64,000 nt of DNA from Paenibacillus sabinae T27 (GTDB lineage Bacteria; Bacillota; Bacilli; Paenibacillales; Paenibacillaceae). Every line of letters begins with the position of its first letter. Within the stretch, counting starts at the first letter, position 1. The position numbers and the translations under genes are program-made. Location of the stretch: contig NZ_CP004078.1 of assembly GCF_000612505.1 (NCBI RefSeq), positions 4,131,252-4,195,251 on the forward strand, given 5' to 3'. Shown here piece by piece: positions 42,371 through 50,929 of this stretch. The notes under the pieces are model-generated. The model ran no database searches. It had not been told where the DNA came from and saw only the letters and a program-made list of their open reading frames with translations.

Positions 42371-43278
42371 CAAATATAAGGTAATTTGTTTTTTCCGTCA
42401 ATAGGCTTTGGAATGCGTCCGATTAAAATATCCAGCTCTATCGTAATCTCCGCCGAATCCTGCTGGATAAAAGCTTCAATCTCCTTGTTGCCCGAGGACC
42501 AGGCAAGCGGAGTCATGCGAACCAGATCGGCAAGCTCCCCGGTACTCAGCTCTTTGGAGTAATGGAGCCTTGCCGTATCCAGCACATGAAAATGCTTTTG
42601 GAACAGCGCCGCTACCCCGTCGTTTTGGTACATCCCTTTTTCGCTGTCCTTGAATATCGTTTGTCTTAATTCCCTTAGATAACCGGAGCGGGGCAGGACT
42701 TTGATGACGAGACCATCCCGGGCCAGAATCCGCTTGAATTCTTTGTAATTTGCCGGGGACAAAATATTAAGAATCACCTGGACCGCCCCGTCAGCGAGAG
42801 GGGATTGCGCCAGATCGCCCACGATCCATATGGATTCGGCATACCGCTTGGAGGCCAGGATGATGCCTTCCCTGGATAGATCGAGGCCGATTCCGGTCAT
42901 CCCCGGACAGCCGCAGCCCTCCAAAATTCGCCCTAGATGCGACCCTTCTCCGCAGCCCAAATCGGCGACCGTACAGGGGATTGCAGCGCTTTGCGTATGC
43001 TCCTTGATCATGCGTGCCAACCTTTCATGCAGCGGAGCGTACAGGCCCGATTCCGTGATCATGCGGCGTCTAGACTCGAACAATTCTTTCGTGTAATGCC
43101 CCTTTGCGGGACGGACCGACAGGTTGAGATAGCCCGGTTTGGCAAAATCAAACGTATGCTTTTCGATGCAGACCAAACTTTTATCATCGATCACCGCCAC
43201 CCGGCATCCGCAAATCGGGCACTGAAAGGCCGGCTCCATTTCTTTTATGCGCGCAGCACTTCTGGTTCTTCCATTCAT
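42370..43278 (-). CDS. rlmA: RlmA-type 23S rRNA (guanine-N1) methyltransferase
   Basis: A 302-residue methyltransferase from ATG 43278 (AAGGGGAG upstream; the frame is open for 71 more codons without a site). The N-terminus has the zinc finger FQCPICGCRVAV ... SLVCIEKHTFDFAK (three Cys and a His), then PGYLNLSVRPAKGHYTKELFESRRRM, characteristic of RlmA, and the SAM-binding motif VADLGCGEGSHLGRIL (about 108). Gram-positive RlmA(II) enzymes modify G748 of 23S rRNA and can affect macrolide susceptibility. It stops within the TetR operator, so the intergenic space is compact. Confidence 0.88.
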   Translation of the reverse strand: MNGRTRSAARIKEMEPAFQCPICGCRVAVIDDKSLVCIEKHTFDFAKPGYLNLSVRPAKGHYTKELFESRRRMITESGLYAPLHERLARMIKEHTQSAAIPCTVADLGCGEGSHLGRILEGCGCPGMTGIGLDLSREGIILASKRYAESIWIVGDLAQSPLADGAVQVILNILSPANYKEFKRILARDGLVIKVLPRSGYLRELRQTIFKDSEKGMYQNDGVAALFQKHFHVLDTARLHYSKELSTGELADLVRMTPLAWSSGNKEIEAFIQQDSAEITIELDILIGRIPKPIDGKNKLPYI

Positions 43279-43725
43279 ACCTTGTCTCCCCTTCAAAATA
43301 AAAATCACAAGCAGCCGCCTGTGATCTGAGAGTAAAGGGAAACAGCCCCATCCTGCCTGAGCCGGATGAAGCTTTAAGATAGCCATTGCCAAACAACCTT
43401 CCGCTTGCCGTCCGGAAGAAAGAGAAAATATAAAAAAAAAGAAAGGCGGCATGATCCGCCCTTCTTTCGTATGGGGTATTCTCCCTGGCAAAAGAAGATC
43501 ATTAAAAATGGACAGACTGATCCCGTTTACTCTGTATCACAAACAGAGCCTTTGAACGTATTTGATTACAGGTTCAAAGTAGGGAAACGCAGTCTGATGT
43601 AATGCACCATGATTAAAAATCCTCCTTGGGAGATGGAAAGTGCAAGAATTGAATTACTGCTTCAGTATAAAGTTCATGCGCGCATTTGGCAACCCGGTAA
43701 GAACAGGCACGGACTTGCGCTTTCG
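43279..43725. other. intergenic region with a terminator and a short peptide trace
   Basis: No convincing gene. It holds the operon terminator at 43432-43468. On the minus strand AAGGAGG precedes ATG at about 43610 and a 14-residue frame (MVHYIRLRFPTLNL) that stops at once, probably the stub of a lost gene. Confidence 0.35.
43432..43468 (-). terminator. terminator of the sulfolactate operon
   Basis: On the minus strand GGGCGG and CCGCCT pair within a GAAAG/CTTTC extension, followed by nine T. It lies 257 bp after slcC. Confidence 0.75.
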
Positions 43726-44658
43726 TTACCCGGCCTGTCCGCTCAGCGCGGAGATGACTCCGGCCGATACGATCTCCGATATTTGCTCCTGCGACTCCTG
43801 CGTCAGCCCGGCGATATGGGGCGTGATCGTGCAGCTCGGAAGCGCCAGCAGCGGATGGTCCTTCAGGGGAGGCTCCTGACTGAGCACATCCAGTACGGCC
43901 CCGGCCAGCTTGTTTGCGGACAGCACCGCAGCCAGAGCTTCCTCGTCGACTACGCCTCCCCTCGATGTATTGATGAGAACGGCGGATGACTTCATCTGAC
44001 TGAGGGCCGAAGCGCCGATCAGTCCCCGGGTCGAAGGAAGCAGCGGAACGTGCAGGCTGATAAAGTCGCTTTCGGCCAGCACCCGGTTGAAGCCGGCGGG
44101 AATGATCCCCGCCTCATCGGCGGCATCTTCGTTCTGCTCAAATCTGGGGTCGAAGCCCAGAACCTTCATCCCAAGTGCGCTGGCCTTGGCTCCCGTCCGT
44201 CTGCCGATTTCACCTACGCCGATGAGCCCCAGCGTCTTCCCTGCAATTTCATGCAGCGTGAACTGCTGCCGCAGCCAGCCCCCGGAACGTACGCTGTCCG
44301 CCGCCTCCCCTAGACGCCGGGCGGTATGAAAGATGGCCGCGATAACGTATTCGGCCACTGAGGAAGCGTTGGCGCTTCCTGCCGTAACCACCGGGATATC
44401 CCTTCGGGCCGCAGCATCCAGATCGATATTGTCCAGCCCTGCGCCGAGTCTTCCGATCACCTTCAGGCGGGGAGCCGCCTCGATCAGGGCCGCGTCTACC
44501 TGCGTCTGGTTGCGGACAATCAGGGCATCCGCAGTTTTGACGGCTTCGCTCAGCTCTGGACGATTCCACAGACCGGGATCATAGTGGACATGATGGCCTG
44601 CCTGCTTAAGCTGCTCCAGCCCATTCGGAGCGTTCCACTCCGTAATCACAATATTCAT
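43726..44658 (-). CDS. slcC: (S)-sulfolactate dehydrogenase-like D-isomer-specific dehydrogenase
   Basis: A 310-residue NAD-dependent 2-hydroxyacid dehydrogenase. The Rossmann loop is GLIGVGEIGRRTG (about 144), the catalytic Arg is in INTSRGGVVDEEAL (about 233), Glu in SQEPPLKDHPL and His in TITPHIAGLTQES (about 282). On its own it could be phosphoglycerate- or hydroxypyruvate-type. Its ATGA overlap with the ComC-type gene and the suyAB genes upstream point to SlcC, which oxidises (S)-sulfolactate to sulfopyruvate. ComC then reduces sulfopyruvate to the (R)-isomer for the lyase. The name therefore rests on gene context. Confidence 0.75.
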   Translation of the reverse strand: MNIVITEWNAPNGLEQLKQAGHHVHYDPGLWNRPELSEAVKTADALIVRNQTQVDAALIEAAPRLKVIGRLGAGLDNIDLDAAARRDIPVVTAGSANASSVAEYVIAAIFHTARRLGEAADSVRSGGWLRQQFTLHEIAGKTLGLIGVGEIGRRTGAKASALGMKVLGFDPRFEQNEDAADEAGIIPAGFNRVLAESDFISLHVPLLPSTRGLIGASALSQMKSSAVLINTSRGGVVDEEALAAVLSANKLAGAVLDVLSQEPPLKDHPLLALPSCTITPHIAGLTQESQEQISEIVSAGVISALSGQAG

Positions 44659-45752
44659 GCTTCACTTCCCCTTTGCGTTCCTTCTTCCCCCTGCGAGAGC
44701 TGCGGAGGAAACGGAACCCCAGCCACCGCCGCCAGGTCCTCCAATTCGCTTACAACATTATCCGGCAGGGATATGCCGGACAGCCGGTTCCTCCCCGCGG
44801 AACGGAATCGCCGCTCTCCCGGAAGCAGAATCTCTTCCGCGCCAGGGGACAAAGGTACCTGCTTGATTTCGTCCGCAAACCGCGAGACGGAGTCGAAATA
44901 AGTTTCCATGTCTAGCCAGCGGGCCGGCGAGAACAGCAGGATTACATGTCCCACATCCGCGTTCTTGTCGCCCTCCTTATACAGGTTCCCGATATGCGGG
45001 CCGAAGGAGGCCCCGGTCAGGATGCCGCACAGCATCTCCACAGCGAGCGCCAGCGCATATCCTTTGGCTCCCCCCAGCGGAAGAACCGCCCCCTTGAGCG
45101 CTTCTCCGGCATCGGTGGTCGGCCTGCCCTCGCTGTCGATCGCCCAGCCTTCGGGGATCGGCTGCTCCTGCTTCTGCGCCTGCATAATCTTTCCCCGCGC
45201 GACAATGCTGGAAGACAGGTCGGCGACGATCGGCGGCCGGTCTCCTGAGCCTGACGGGAACCCGAACCCGACCGGGTTCGTCCCGAGAAAGGCCGCCCGG
45301 CCTCCCCAAGGGGCAATGCCCGGCGGCGAGTTGGTCATGACGATCGACGCCATATTCTCCTTGGCGGCCTCCTGGCATAGATAAGCCGCCGTCCCGAAAT
45401 GATTGCTGCCGCGGACGAATACCGCTGCAATCCCCAGCTCCCGGGCAACGGGAATGCCCGCCCTTAATGCCCGGATGGCGACAACCTGGCCCAGCCCGTT
45501 CCCGCCGTCCACCGTCAGCACCGCGCCGTGGCGCTCGGCGGCAATGTCCGGCGAAGCGCTGATTCTCCCTTCCCGAATGCGCCGGGAATAGACCGGCAGC
45601 CTGCTGATTCCGTGGCTGCCGTGCCCTTCCAGATCGGCACGGATCAGAGAATCGGCCGTAATGATGGCGTCTTCCTCCGGTACATTCAAGGATATCAGAA
45701 CCGATTGCACAAATTCGTAGAGCTGCCCGCTGTCATAGCGCTTTGCCGACAT
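44655..45752 (-). CDS. comC: (R)-sulfolactate dehydrogenase-like (malate/L-lactate dehydrogenase 2 family)
   Basis: A 365-residue protein of the Ldh_2/malate dehydrogenase superfamily that includes ComC. Motifs: DLEGHGSHGISRLP (about 50), VRGSNHFGTAAYLCQEAA (catalytic His about 117), TNSPPGIAPWGGRAAFLGTNP, DLSSSIVARGKI and GAKGYALALAVEML. ComC makes or uses (R)-sulfolactate with NAD(P). It lies between suyB and slcC in the same operon, so the pair SlcC/ComC should act together as a racemase for sulfolactate. Ureidoglycolate or malate dehydrogenase are alternatives for this fold in another context. Confidence 0.78.
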   Translation of the reverse strand: MSAKRYDSGQLYEFVQSVLISLNVPEEDAIITADSLIRADLEGHGSHGISRLPVYSRRIREGRISASPDIAAERHGAVLTVDGGNGLGQVVAIRALRAGIPVARELGIAAVFVRGSNHFGTAAYLCQEAAKENMASIVMTNSPPGIAPWGGRAAFLGTNPVGFGFPSGSGDRPPIVADLSSSIVARGKIMQAQKQEQPIPEGWAIDSEGRPTTDAGEALKGAVLPLGGAKGYALALAVEMLCGILTGASFGPHIGNLYKEGDKNADVGHVILLFSPARWLDMETYFDSVSRFADEIKQVPLSPGAEEILLPGERRFRSAGRNRLSGISLPDNVVSELEDLAAVAGVPFPPQLSQGEEGTQRGSEA

Positions 45753-45793
45753 TTCCGCGTTACGCCTCCCTATTCATTTCTCATTATAGTTAA

Positions 45794-46948
45794 TTACGCG
45801 CTTGGATAAAGCTTCGTCATCACAAATTCCCGGTGCCCGAGCGCCTCCGCCGCCGTCAGCCGCCCGTTGACCGTCCGCTCCAGGTTCTCAAGCAAGCGTC
45901 CCCGCGCATCCGGCAGCGTAATGGCGCGTTCGAGCAGCGGACTGACATCGACATCGATATGCTCCGCCATCAGCTTGACCGTCTTCGGGTTGGCCGAAAT
46001 CTTGATCACCGGCTCGATGGGATTGCCGATTACGTTTCCTTGTCCCGTCGGGAAGAAATGGACAACCGCTCCGGCAGCAGCCATGAGCGTTACGCATTCC
46101 GCAGCGGCGGAAGAGCTGTCCATGAAATACAGACCCGGGCCGTTCTGCGGCGCCTCGGCAGGCTTCAGTACGCCGATAACCTGCTTGGTTCCGGTTTTTT
46201 CGATATTGCCCAGCGCCTTCTCTTCAATCGTGGACAGCCCGCCGGCGATATTGCCCTGAGTCGGCTGGGAGCCGAGCAGGTCCACGCCTTGAGAAGCGAA
46301 TCCGGAGACATAACGATCATAGGTGCGCTGGAATTGTCCGCGGAGCTCTTCCGTCGCCATCCGGTCCGCGATCAGATGCTCTCCGCCCGTCAGCTCGGAA
46401 GTCTCCCCGAAAAACACGGTCGCTCCCTGATCGATCAAATAGTCCACTGTTTCTCCCACCGTCGGGCAGGAAGCCAGTCCCGTTGTCGTATCCGATTCTC
46501 CGCACTTGATGCTAACAGTAAGCTCCGAGAGGGATATGGGCTCCCGCTGAAGCTCTGTGGCCCACTGCACGAATTCCTTGGCTTTCCAAGCCGCCCGCCG
46601 GATGACTTCCAGATCGCCCAAGCCTTCGATGGAGAATCCGGCTACCGGTTTGCCCGTGGCGGCAATGCCGTCTGTGATGATCTTCGTCCAGTTCGGCTCA
46701 ATGCCGATTACGATGACCGCCGCTACGTTCGGATTGCTGCCCGTTCCGATCATGGTCCGGAAGTGCAGCGCCAGATCCTCTCCGAACTGCAGCCGCCCGT
46801 AAGCATGGGGCAGAGCCAGCGTTCCGGAGACGACCTTTGCCACCGCCTCGCAGGCCGCGTTTGAAATGTCGTCAACCGGTAAAATAATGACATGATTGCG
46901 AATGCCCACCTTGCCGTTTTCTCTACGATATCCGAATAATTGTCCCAT
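45794..46948 (-). CDS. suyB: (R)-sulfolactate sulfo-lyase subunit beta
   Basis: A 384-residue UxaA-family large subunit from ATG 46948 (GAGGTG six bases upstream; a GTG nine bases earlier lacks a site). [20 protein letters not shown] is the family N-terminus, and [20 protein letters not shown], with [15 protein letters not shown], the metal and substrate region. UxaA-type proteins are either fused dehydratases (altronate, galactarate) or split enzymes; a split pair with a 92-residue alpha subunit is SuyAB, which cleaves (R)-sulfolactate into pyruvate and sulfite. It starts two bases after the suyA stop. Confidence 0.8.
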   Translation of the reverse strand: MGQLFGYRRENGKVGIRNHVIILPVDDISNAACEAVAKVVSGTLALPHAYGRLQFGEDLALHFRTMIGTGSNPNVAAVIVIGIEPNWTKIITDGIAATGKPVAGFSIEGLGDLEVIRRAAWKAKEFVQWATELQREPISLSELTVSIKCGESDTTTGLASCPTVGETVDYLIDQGATVFFGETSELTGGEHLIADRMATEELRGQFQRTYDRYVSGFASQGVDLLGSQPTQGNIAGGLSTIEEKALGNIEKTGTKQVIGVLKPAEAPQNGPGLYFMDSSSAAAECVTLMAAAGAVVHFFPTGQGNVIGNPIEPVIKISANPKTVKLMAEHIDVDVSPLLERAITLPDARGRLLENLERTVNGRLTAAEALGHREFVMTKLYPSA

Positions 46949-46950
46949 CG

Positions 46951-47229
46951 TTACCACCTCGCCGATTTAATATTGTGCGTATGAACGTATTCCCCTTCGG
47001 TCAGCCCCTCCGGCGCAACGCCGATGGGGATGCCGTATTCAATGACTTTGCCGCCTTTTTCAAGAACGCCGATGGATATTTTGTGCCCCAGCGGAACATT
47101 CTGAAGGCTTGTCACCGTTATTTCCGAATCGTCATCCATAAAGACTCCGACGACCTGCTGCCCGGCGGTAATGTCCGTCGTTGCGACGCCCACCTGATCT
47201 CCCTGCTTATGAATTAAAAAATGATGCAT
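46951..47229 (-). CDS. suyA: (R)-sulfolactate sulfo-lyase subunit alpha
   Basis: A 92-residue protein with the SAF/UxaA N-terminal domain: [20 protein letters not shown], then [20 protein letters not shown] and [20 protein letters not shown]. SuyA has exactly this length and is always next to SuyB. GGAGGG precedes ATG 47229. It is the first catabolic gene after the transporter genes, 93 bp downstream of the binding protein, with a short coding remnant in between. Confidence 0.82.
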   Translation of the reverse strand: MHHFLIHKQGDQVGVATTDITAGQQVVGVFMDDDSEITVTSLQNVPLGHKISIGVLEKGGKVIEYGIPIGVAPEGLTEGEYVHTHNIKSARW

Positions 47230-47278
47230 ATTCTTCCCTCCGAATCTGAATTTGCGATTTGCTTAGGCATTCCCGTCG

Positions 47279-47320
47279 TTACTTGCGGATCAGTTCCGTG
47301 ATGGCCCATTTCGTATTGCG
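47279..47320 (-). pseudogene. C-terminal stub between the binding-protein gene and suyA
   Basis: After the TctC-type stop, another frame reads TKWAITELIRK and stops at TAA (47281-47279); the end of the intact gene is TGIRK. The 12-base string ttacttgcggat occurs at both stops. This looks like the stub of a deleted gene or a duplication of the gene end. Confidence 0.3.
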
Positions 47321-47321
47321 A

Positions 47322-48410
47322 TTACTTGCGGATTCCTGTCTCGGTGGCGAGACCTGTGTAATACTCGGCTTCCTTATTTACAAAATCCGTAAACTCCTGT
47401 CCTGTAAGCACATTCGGATCGACCTGCAGCTGCTTGAGCTTCGCGACAAAATCGGGGTCCTGTGCCAGCTTGGCGACTCCATCCGCCCACTTCTTGACAA
47501 TCTCCTGCGGCGTTCCTTTCGGGAAGCTCATGCCCGTCCACCAGGAGACGGACAAATCCTTCACTCCCTGCTCCGCTGTTGTAGGCACATCCGGGTAATA
47601 CGGACTGCGCTCGGGAGACAGGACGGCCAGCACCTTCAATTTTCCAGCCTTAACCAAAGTAGAGGTCTCATTGACCGTGTGCACGGCCAGAACCGCATTG
47701 CCTCCAGCGACAAGGGGCAGAGATTCGGACGCGCCTTTGGTGGCAATCATCCGGGTTTTTGAGAAGTCGGCTCCAATCGCTTTCAGCCATTCTGCAACGG
47801 CAAAGGTGGAGAAACCCGCAGGCCCTACGCTGGTCCAAGTCAGCTTCTCGGGATTCGCTTTCGCCCATTCCGAGAATTCGCGGAAATCCTTCCACGGCGC
47901 GTCGGCGGCCACTACGAAGACAGGCGCATCCGTAACGACCCGGGCCGCAAACTCATGGTCGCTCAAGAGAACCGGCGCCGAGGCCGATCCGGCCTGAAGC
48001 ATGGTCGTGCTCGCCACATTATCCGCAAGCACCGTGTAGCCGTCATTGGCCGCTTGCTTGAGCGCGTATTGCGCGCCGGTGGCTCCGCCCGCTCCGGGCT
48101 TGTTGACGATTTCGATCGGCTGCCCCCATTCCTTGCTCAGCCCTTCGGCGACCGTCCGGGCAACGAGATCTACGCCGCCGCCGGCCGAGAACGGCACGAC
48201 ATATTCAATGGGCCGGTTCGGATAGTCGGTGCCTGCCGAGGAAGCCGGTCCCGCTGCCGCAGCGGAGGCAGCGGCCGTTGCACCGCCTGTCTGGGCGGCC
48301 CCGCCTGCGCCGGATTCCGCCGTTGAATTGGCTCCGCAGCCGGAGGCCAGAAAGAGCAGCGCCAGCGTCAGCGGCAGCAGCCGGAAAGTCTTTTTGTTCA
48401 ATGTCTTCAA
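47322..48410 (-). CDS. tripartite tricarboxylate transporter substrate-binding lipoprotein
   Basis: About 362 residues from TTG 48410, ten bases after AGGAG (a GTG at 48419 is possible; the open frame reaches into the preceding gene). A lipoprotein signal peptide with the lipobox LASGC and an Ala/Gly/Ser linker precede the TctC (Bug) fold: DYPNRPIEYVVPFSAGGGVDLVAR, VNKPGAGGATGAQYALKQAANDGYT (binding loop) and SVGPAGFSTFAV. It delivers a carboxylate from outside to TctAB. Operon context makes sulfolactate the likely ligand. Confidence 0.85.
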   Translation of the reverse strand: MKTLNKKTFRLLPLTLALLFLASGCGANSTAESGAGGAAQTGGATAAASAAAAGPASSAGTDYPNRPIEYVVPFSAGGGVDLVARTVAEGLSKEWGQPIEIVNKPGAGGATGAQYALKQAANDGYTVLADNVASTTMLQAGSASAPVLLSDHEFAARVVTDAPVFVVAADAPWKDFREFSEWAKANPEKLTWTSVGPAGFSTFAVAEWLKAIGADFSKTRMIATKGASESLPLVAGGNAVLAVHTVNETSTLVKAGKLKVLAVLSPERSPYYPDVPTTAEQGVKDLSVSWWTGMSFPKGTPQEIVKKWADGVAKLAQDPDFVAKLKQLQVDPNVLTGQEFTDFVNKEAEYYTGLATETGIRK

Positions 48411-48447
48411 TTCATTCACTCTCCTAAAATGTGTATTGTAGTCGGCT

Positions 48448-49977
48448 TTACGCTTCGGCATTGACGATGCTGAGCGAATCGCCGCGTTCCTCGCGGATTC
48501 TTTTTTTGGTGCGGCGGACCATGTACAGGGAGAAGACCAGCATGACCGCTGCAGCTATAATGAAAGCTACGGAAAGCCCTCTTTGGACAAAGATGCCAAG
48601 GCTTCCGCCGGAAATTGCCATCGACTGCGAAAACGACTGTTCCATCAAGGGGCCCAGAATAAAGCAGAGAATAAGCGGCATGATCGGCCAGTCATGCTTT
48701 TGCAGATAATAACCGGCGATGCCGAAGATGACCGCAACCTGAACATCGAACAGATTGTTGCGCACCGTGTAGGCGCCAACCATGCTGAGCAGAAGAATTA
48801 CCGGCGCAAGAATCGAGAATGGGACCCGGGTCAGCTTGGCCCAAATACCCACCAGCGGCAGGTTCAGAACTAGCAGCATCACGTTGCCGATGAACATGCT
48901 GGCGATGACGGTCCACACAAAGCTTCCTTTCTGCTCGAACAGCATCGGCCCCGGCGTCAGCCCGTAGATCATCAGGCCAGCGAGCAGCACGGCCAGCGGC
49001 GGCGACGATGGGATACCAAGCGCGAACAGCGGAATAAAACCGGCGGAGCTTGTCGCGTTGTTGGCAGCTTCCGGAGCGGCCACGCCCTCAATCGCTCCTT
49101 TCCCGAACAGATGGCGGCGGCGCGAGATTCTTTTGACGAAATCATAGGACAGAAAGGAAGTTACGGCGGCCGAGCAGCCCGGAAGCAAGCCCATGAAGAA
49201 ACCGATAATTCCACCGGCGGCGATGGAAGAAGCGCTCTGCTTCAGATCCTCCCGGCCCGGATAGACGCTTCCGATATTTCCGGACGAAATGGCGGTCTTC
49301 TTCTCGGACAAGCCTCTCATGACTTCTGCGATCGAAAAGAGACCGATCAGAATGCTCACCATATCCAGTCCTCCTTCGAGCGGACTCCAGCCCAGGGTGA
49401 AACGGTACAAGCCGGAGTTGGCCCCGAGCCCCATGAGCGACAGAGCAATGCCGATCAGACCCATGATCGCCGATTTGACGAAGCGTCCGCCGGTCATCCC
49501 CATCATGATAACCAGCGTCAGGAGCAGGACGGAGAACATTTCCGGCGGTCCGAAGCGCAGCGCCTGATTGGCCAGCACCGGCGCGAACAGGACGAGACCG
49601 ATCACACCGAGCACACCGGCGATAAAGGAGGCGATGGCGGCGATTCCAAGCGCCGGTCCTCCCCTGCCCTGCCGGGCGAGCGGGTAGCCGTCCAGACAGG
49701 TCGGGACGGAGGAGGCTTCGCCCGGAATATTAAGCAGAATGGCGGTTGTCGATCCGCCGTACATCGCCCCGTAGTAAATGCCCGCGAGCATAATAATTGC
49801 CTGTGTCGGTTCCAGAACCGACGTTACGGGCAGCAGGATGGCGATCGACGAAGTTGGACCAAGCCCCGGCAGCACGCCGACGAAGGTTCCCACAAGCACG
49901 CCGATGGCCGCCATCAGCAGGTTCATCGGTGTTAACGCATGTCCAAAGCCGTCAAGCAGCATGGATAAATTACTCAT
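48448..49977 (-). CDS. tripartite tricarboxylate transporter large subunit TctA
   Basis: A 509-residue polytopic membrane protein with about 12 helices. GVLPGLGPTSSIAILLPVTS (about 35-55) and GLLPGCSAAVTSFLSYDFVKR (about 263-283) are the two TctA glycine motifs; YYGAMYGGSTTAILLNIPGEASSVPTCLDGYPLARQGR is the family signature. It starts directly after the TctB stop (TAAATG). It is the channel component of the sulfolactate uptake system inferred here. Confidence 0.9.
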   Translation of the reverse strand: MSNLSMLLDGFGHALTPMNLLMAAIGVLVGTFVGVLPGLGPTSSIAILLPVTSVLEPTQAIIMLAGIYYGAMYGGSTTAILLNIPGEASSVPTCLDGYPLARQGRGGPALGIAAIASFIAGVLGVIGLVLFAPVLANQALRFGPPEMFSVLLLTLVIMMGMTGGRFVKSAIMGLIGIALSLMGLGANSGLYRFTLGWSPLEGGLDMVSILIGLFSIAEVMRGLSEKKTAISSGNIGSVYPGREDLKQSASSIAAGGIIGFFMGLLPGCSAAVTSFLSYDFVKRISRRRHLFGKGAIEGVAAPEAANNATSSAGFIPLFALGIPSSPPLAVLLAGLMIYGLTPGPMLFEQKGSFVWTVIASMFIGNVMLLVLNLPLVGIWAKLTRVPFSILAPVILLLSMVGAYTVRNNLFDVQVAVIFGIAGYYLQKHDWPIMPLILCFILGPLMEQSFSQSMAISGGSLGIFVQRGLSVAFIIAAAVMLVFSLYMVRRTKKRIREERGDSLSIVNAEA

Positions 49978-50577
49978 TTAATCGCCTCCTTGATGAAGCC
50001 ACAGCGTTCCTGCCGAAAATGGAGTGTGCAGCCATTCGATAAAAATCAGATACAGCCCGGCCGTCAGCAGCAGAGCGTAAATCGCGCAGCGCCACCACTT
50101 GGCGATTCCCAGTACACGAAACAGAAGCAGAGCGATAACAAAAGTTCCCGCCAGGTAACCCGCCCGGGGAAGAATAACAGTGTAGATCAGCAGCAGGAGA
50201 GGGATCAGGCTGTTCCCGGGCAAAAACGGAAACCGACCGCTTGTCCTATTCGCTGATTGGGTGCCCGTGAAGGACTCTCTATTAACGATGGACTCGTTTA
50301 CACTGTGCTTTTCACCGGTTGTATCGGCACTGGCTGTTTCGGCTTCCGACGTTTCCGGAGCTGGTAATCCGGCCGAGGACGACCGTGCGGACGGCCCGGG
50401 AAACAAAACCAGCCAGATTCCCGCCAGAGCCAGTCCCGCTCCTATAAAGGCGGGGAAGGTATGGTCTCCGCCCAGCAGACTAACATGATAAGGGTACAGG
50501 CGGTAGGCTTCGCGAAGAGAGAGACAGCCGGCCAGAACGGCCAGCGCTCCGGCAGAGCGGTCAGCGGCGCTTTTCAT
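49978..50577 (-). CDS. tripartite tricarboxylate transporter small subunit TctB with inserted linker
   Basis: A 199-residue membrane protein from ATG 50577 (AGGAGG seven bases upstream). TctB proteins have four helices; here the first two (about 10-60) and last two (about 120-195) are separated by a Ser/Thr/Glu-rich segment (about 64-118, for example PETSEAETASADTTGEKHSV) that looks like a low-complexity insertion. TctB is the least conserved of the three transporter parts, so the insertion may be tolerated. It is the first gene of the operon. Confidence 0.8.
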   Translation of the reverse strand: MKSAADRSAGALAVLAGCLSLREAYRLYPYHVSLLGGDHTFPAFIGAGLALAGIWLVLFPGPSARSSSAGLPAPETSEAETASADTTGEKHSVNESIVNRESFTGTQSANRTSGRFPFLPGNSLIPLLLLIYTVILPRAGYLAGTFVIALLLFRVLGIAKWWRCAIYALLLTAGLYLIFIEWLHTPFSAGTLWLHQGGD

Positions 50578-50677
50578 TCTCATTCCTCCTGACTATGACC
50601 GTATTAAACGCAAAAAACCCGCCAAGGCTTGATAAAGCCGAAAGGCAGGTCTCCGTTCGTACGGTCGACACTAATAT

Positions 50678-50693
50678 ATGTTGTATACAACAT
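50678..50693. promoter_or_regulatory. GntR operator O1 at the operon promoter
   Basis: ATGTTGTATACAACAT, a perfect 16-bp palindrome, 100 bp upstream of the tctB start. TTGTAT just upstream on the minus strand and TATTAG beyond could be its -35/-10, placing O1 inside the promoter. The half-site recurs in front of the gntR gene. Confidence 0.7.
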
Positions 50694-50846
50694 ACAAGAA
50701 AAAGGTACTACGTTCTTTATTCGACACAGAAATATATATACCCTATTTGTTTAGTCGGCTTTATTTCTGCTATGCCACGTATCATATCACCGCCCTATTT
50801 TTCCTGTCAATGCTATTTTCTCAACTATTTTTGCCGAAAATATCTT

Positions 50847-50894
50847 TTGACAAAGAGTCGATCCTATGATTTAAATAAATGTTGTATACATGAT
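50847..50894 (+). promoter_or_regulatory. gntR promoter with operator O2
   Basis: TTGACA (50847-50852), 17 bases, TTTAAA (50870-50875), then ATGTTGTATACATGAT (50879-50894), which shares ATGTTGTATACA with O1. The site overlaps the expected transcription start, so the regulator should repress itself. Confidence 0.65.
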
Positions 50895-50929
50895 TTATGC
50901 AAGTATCAACCCGATAAGGAATGATTTCC

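Noticed and set aside
43726..46948. Altronate or galactarate catabolism as the function of the UxaA-type operon.
   Set aside because: The two-gene split (92 + 384 residues), the ComC-type and SlcC-type dehydrogenases and the TctABC transporter fit sulfolactate better; no sugar-acid genes are present. Altronate remains a weaker alternative.
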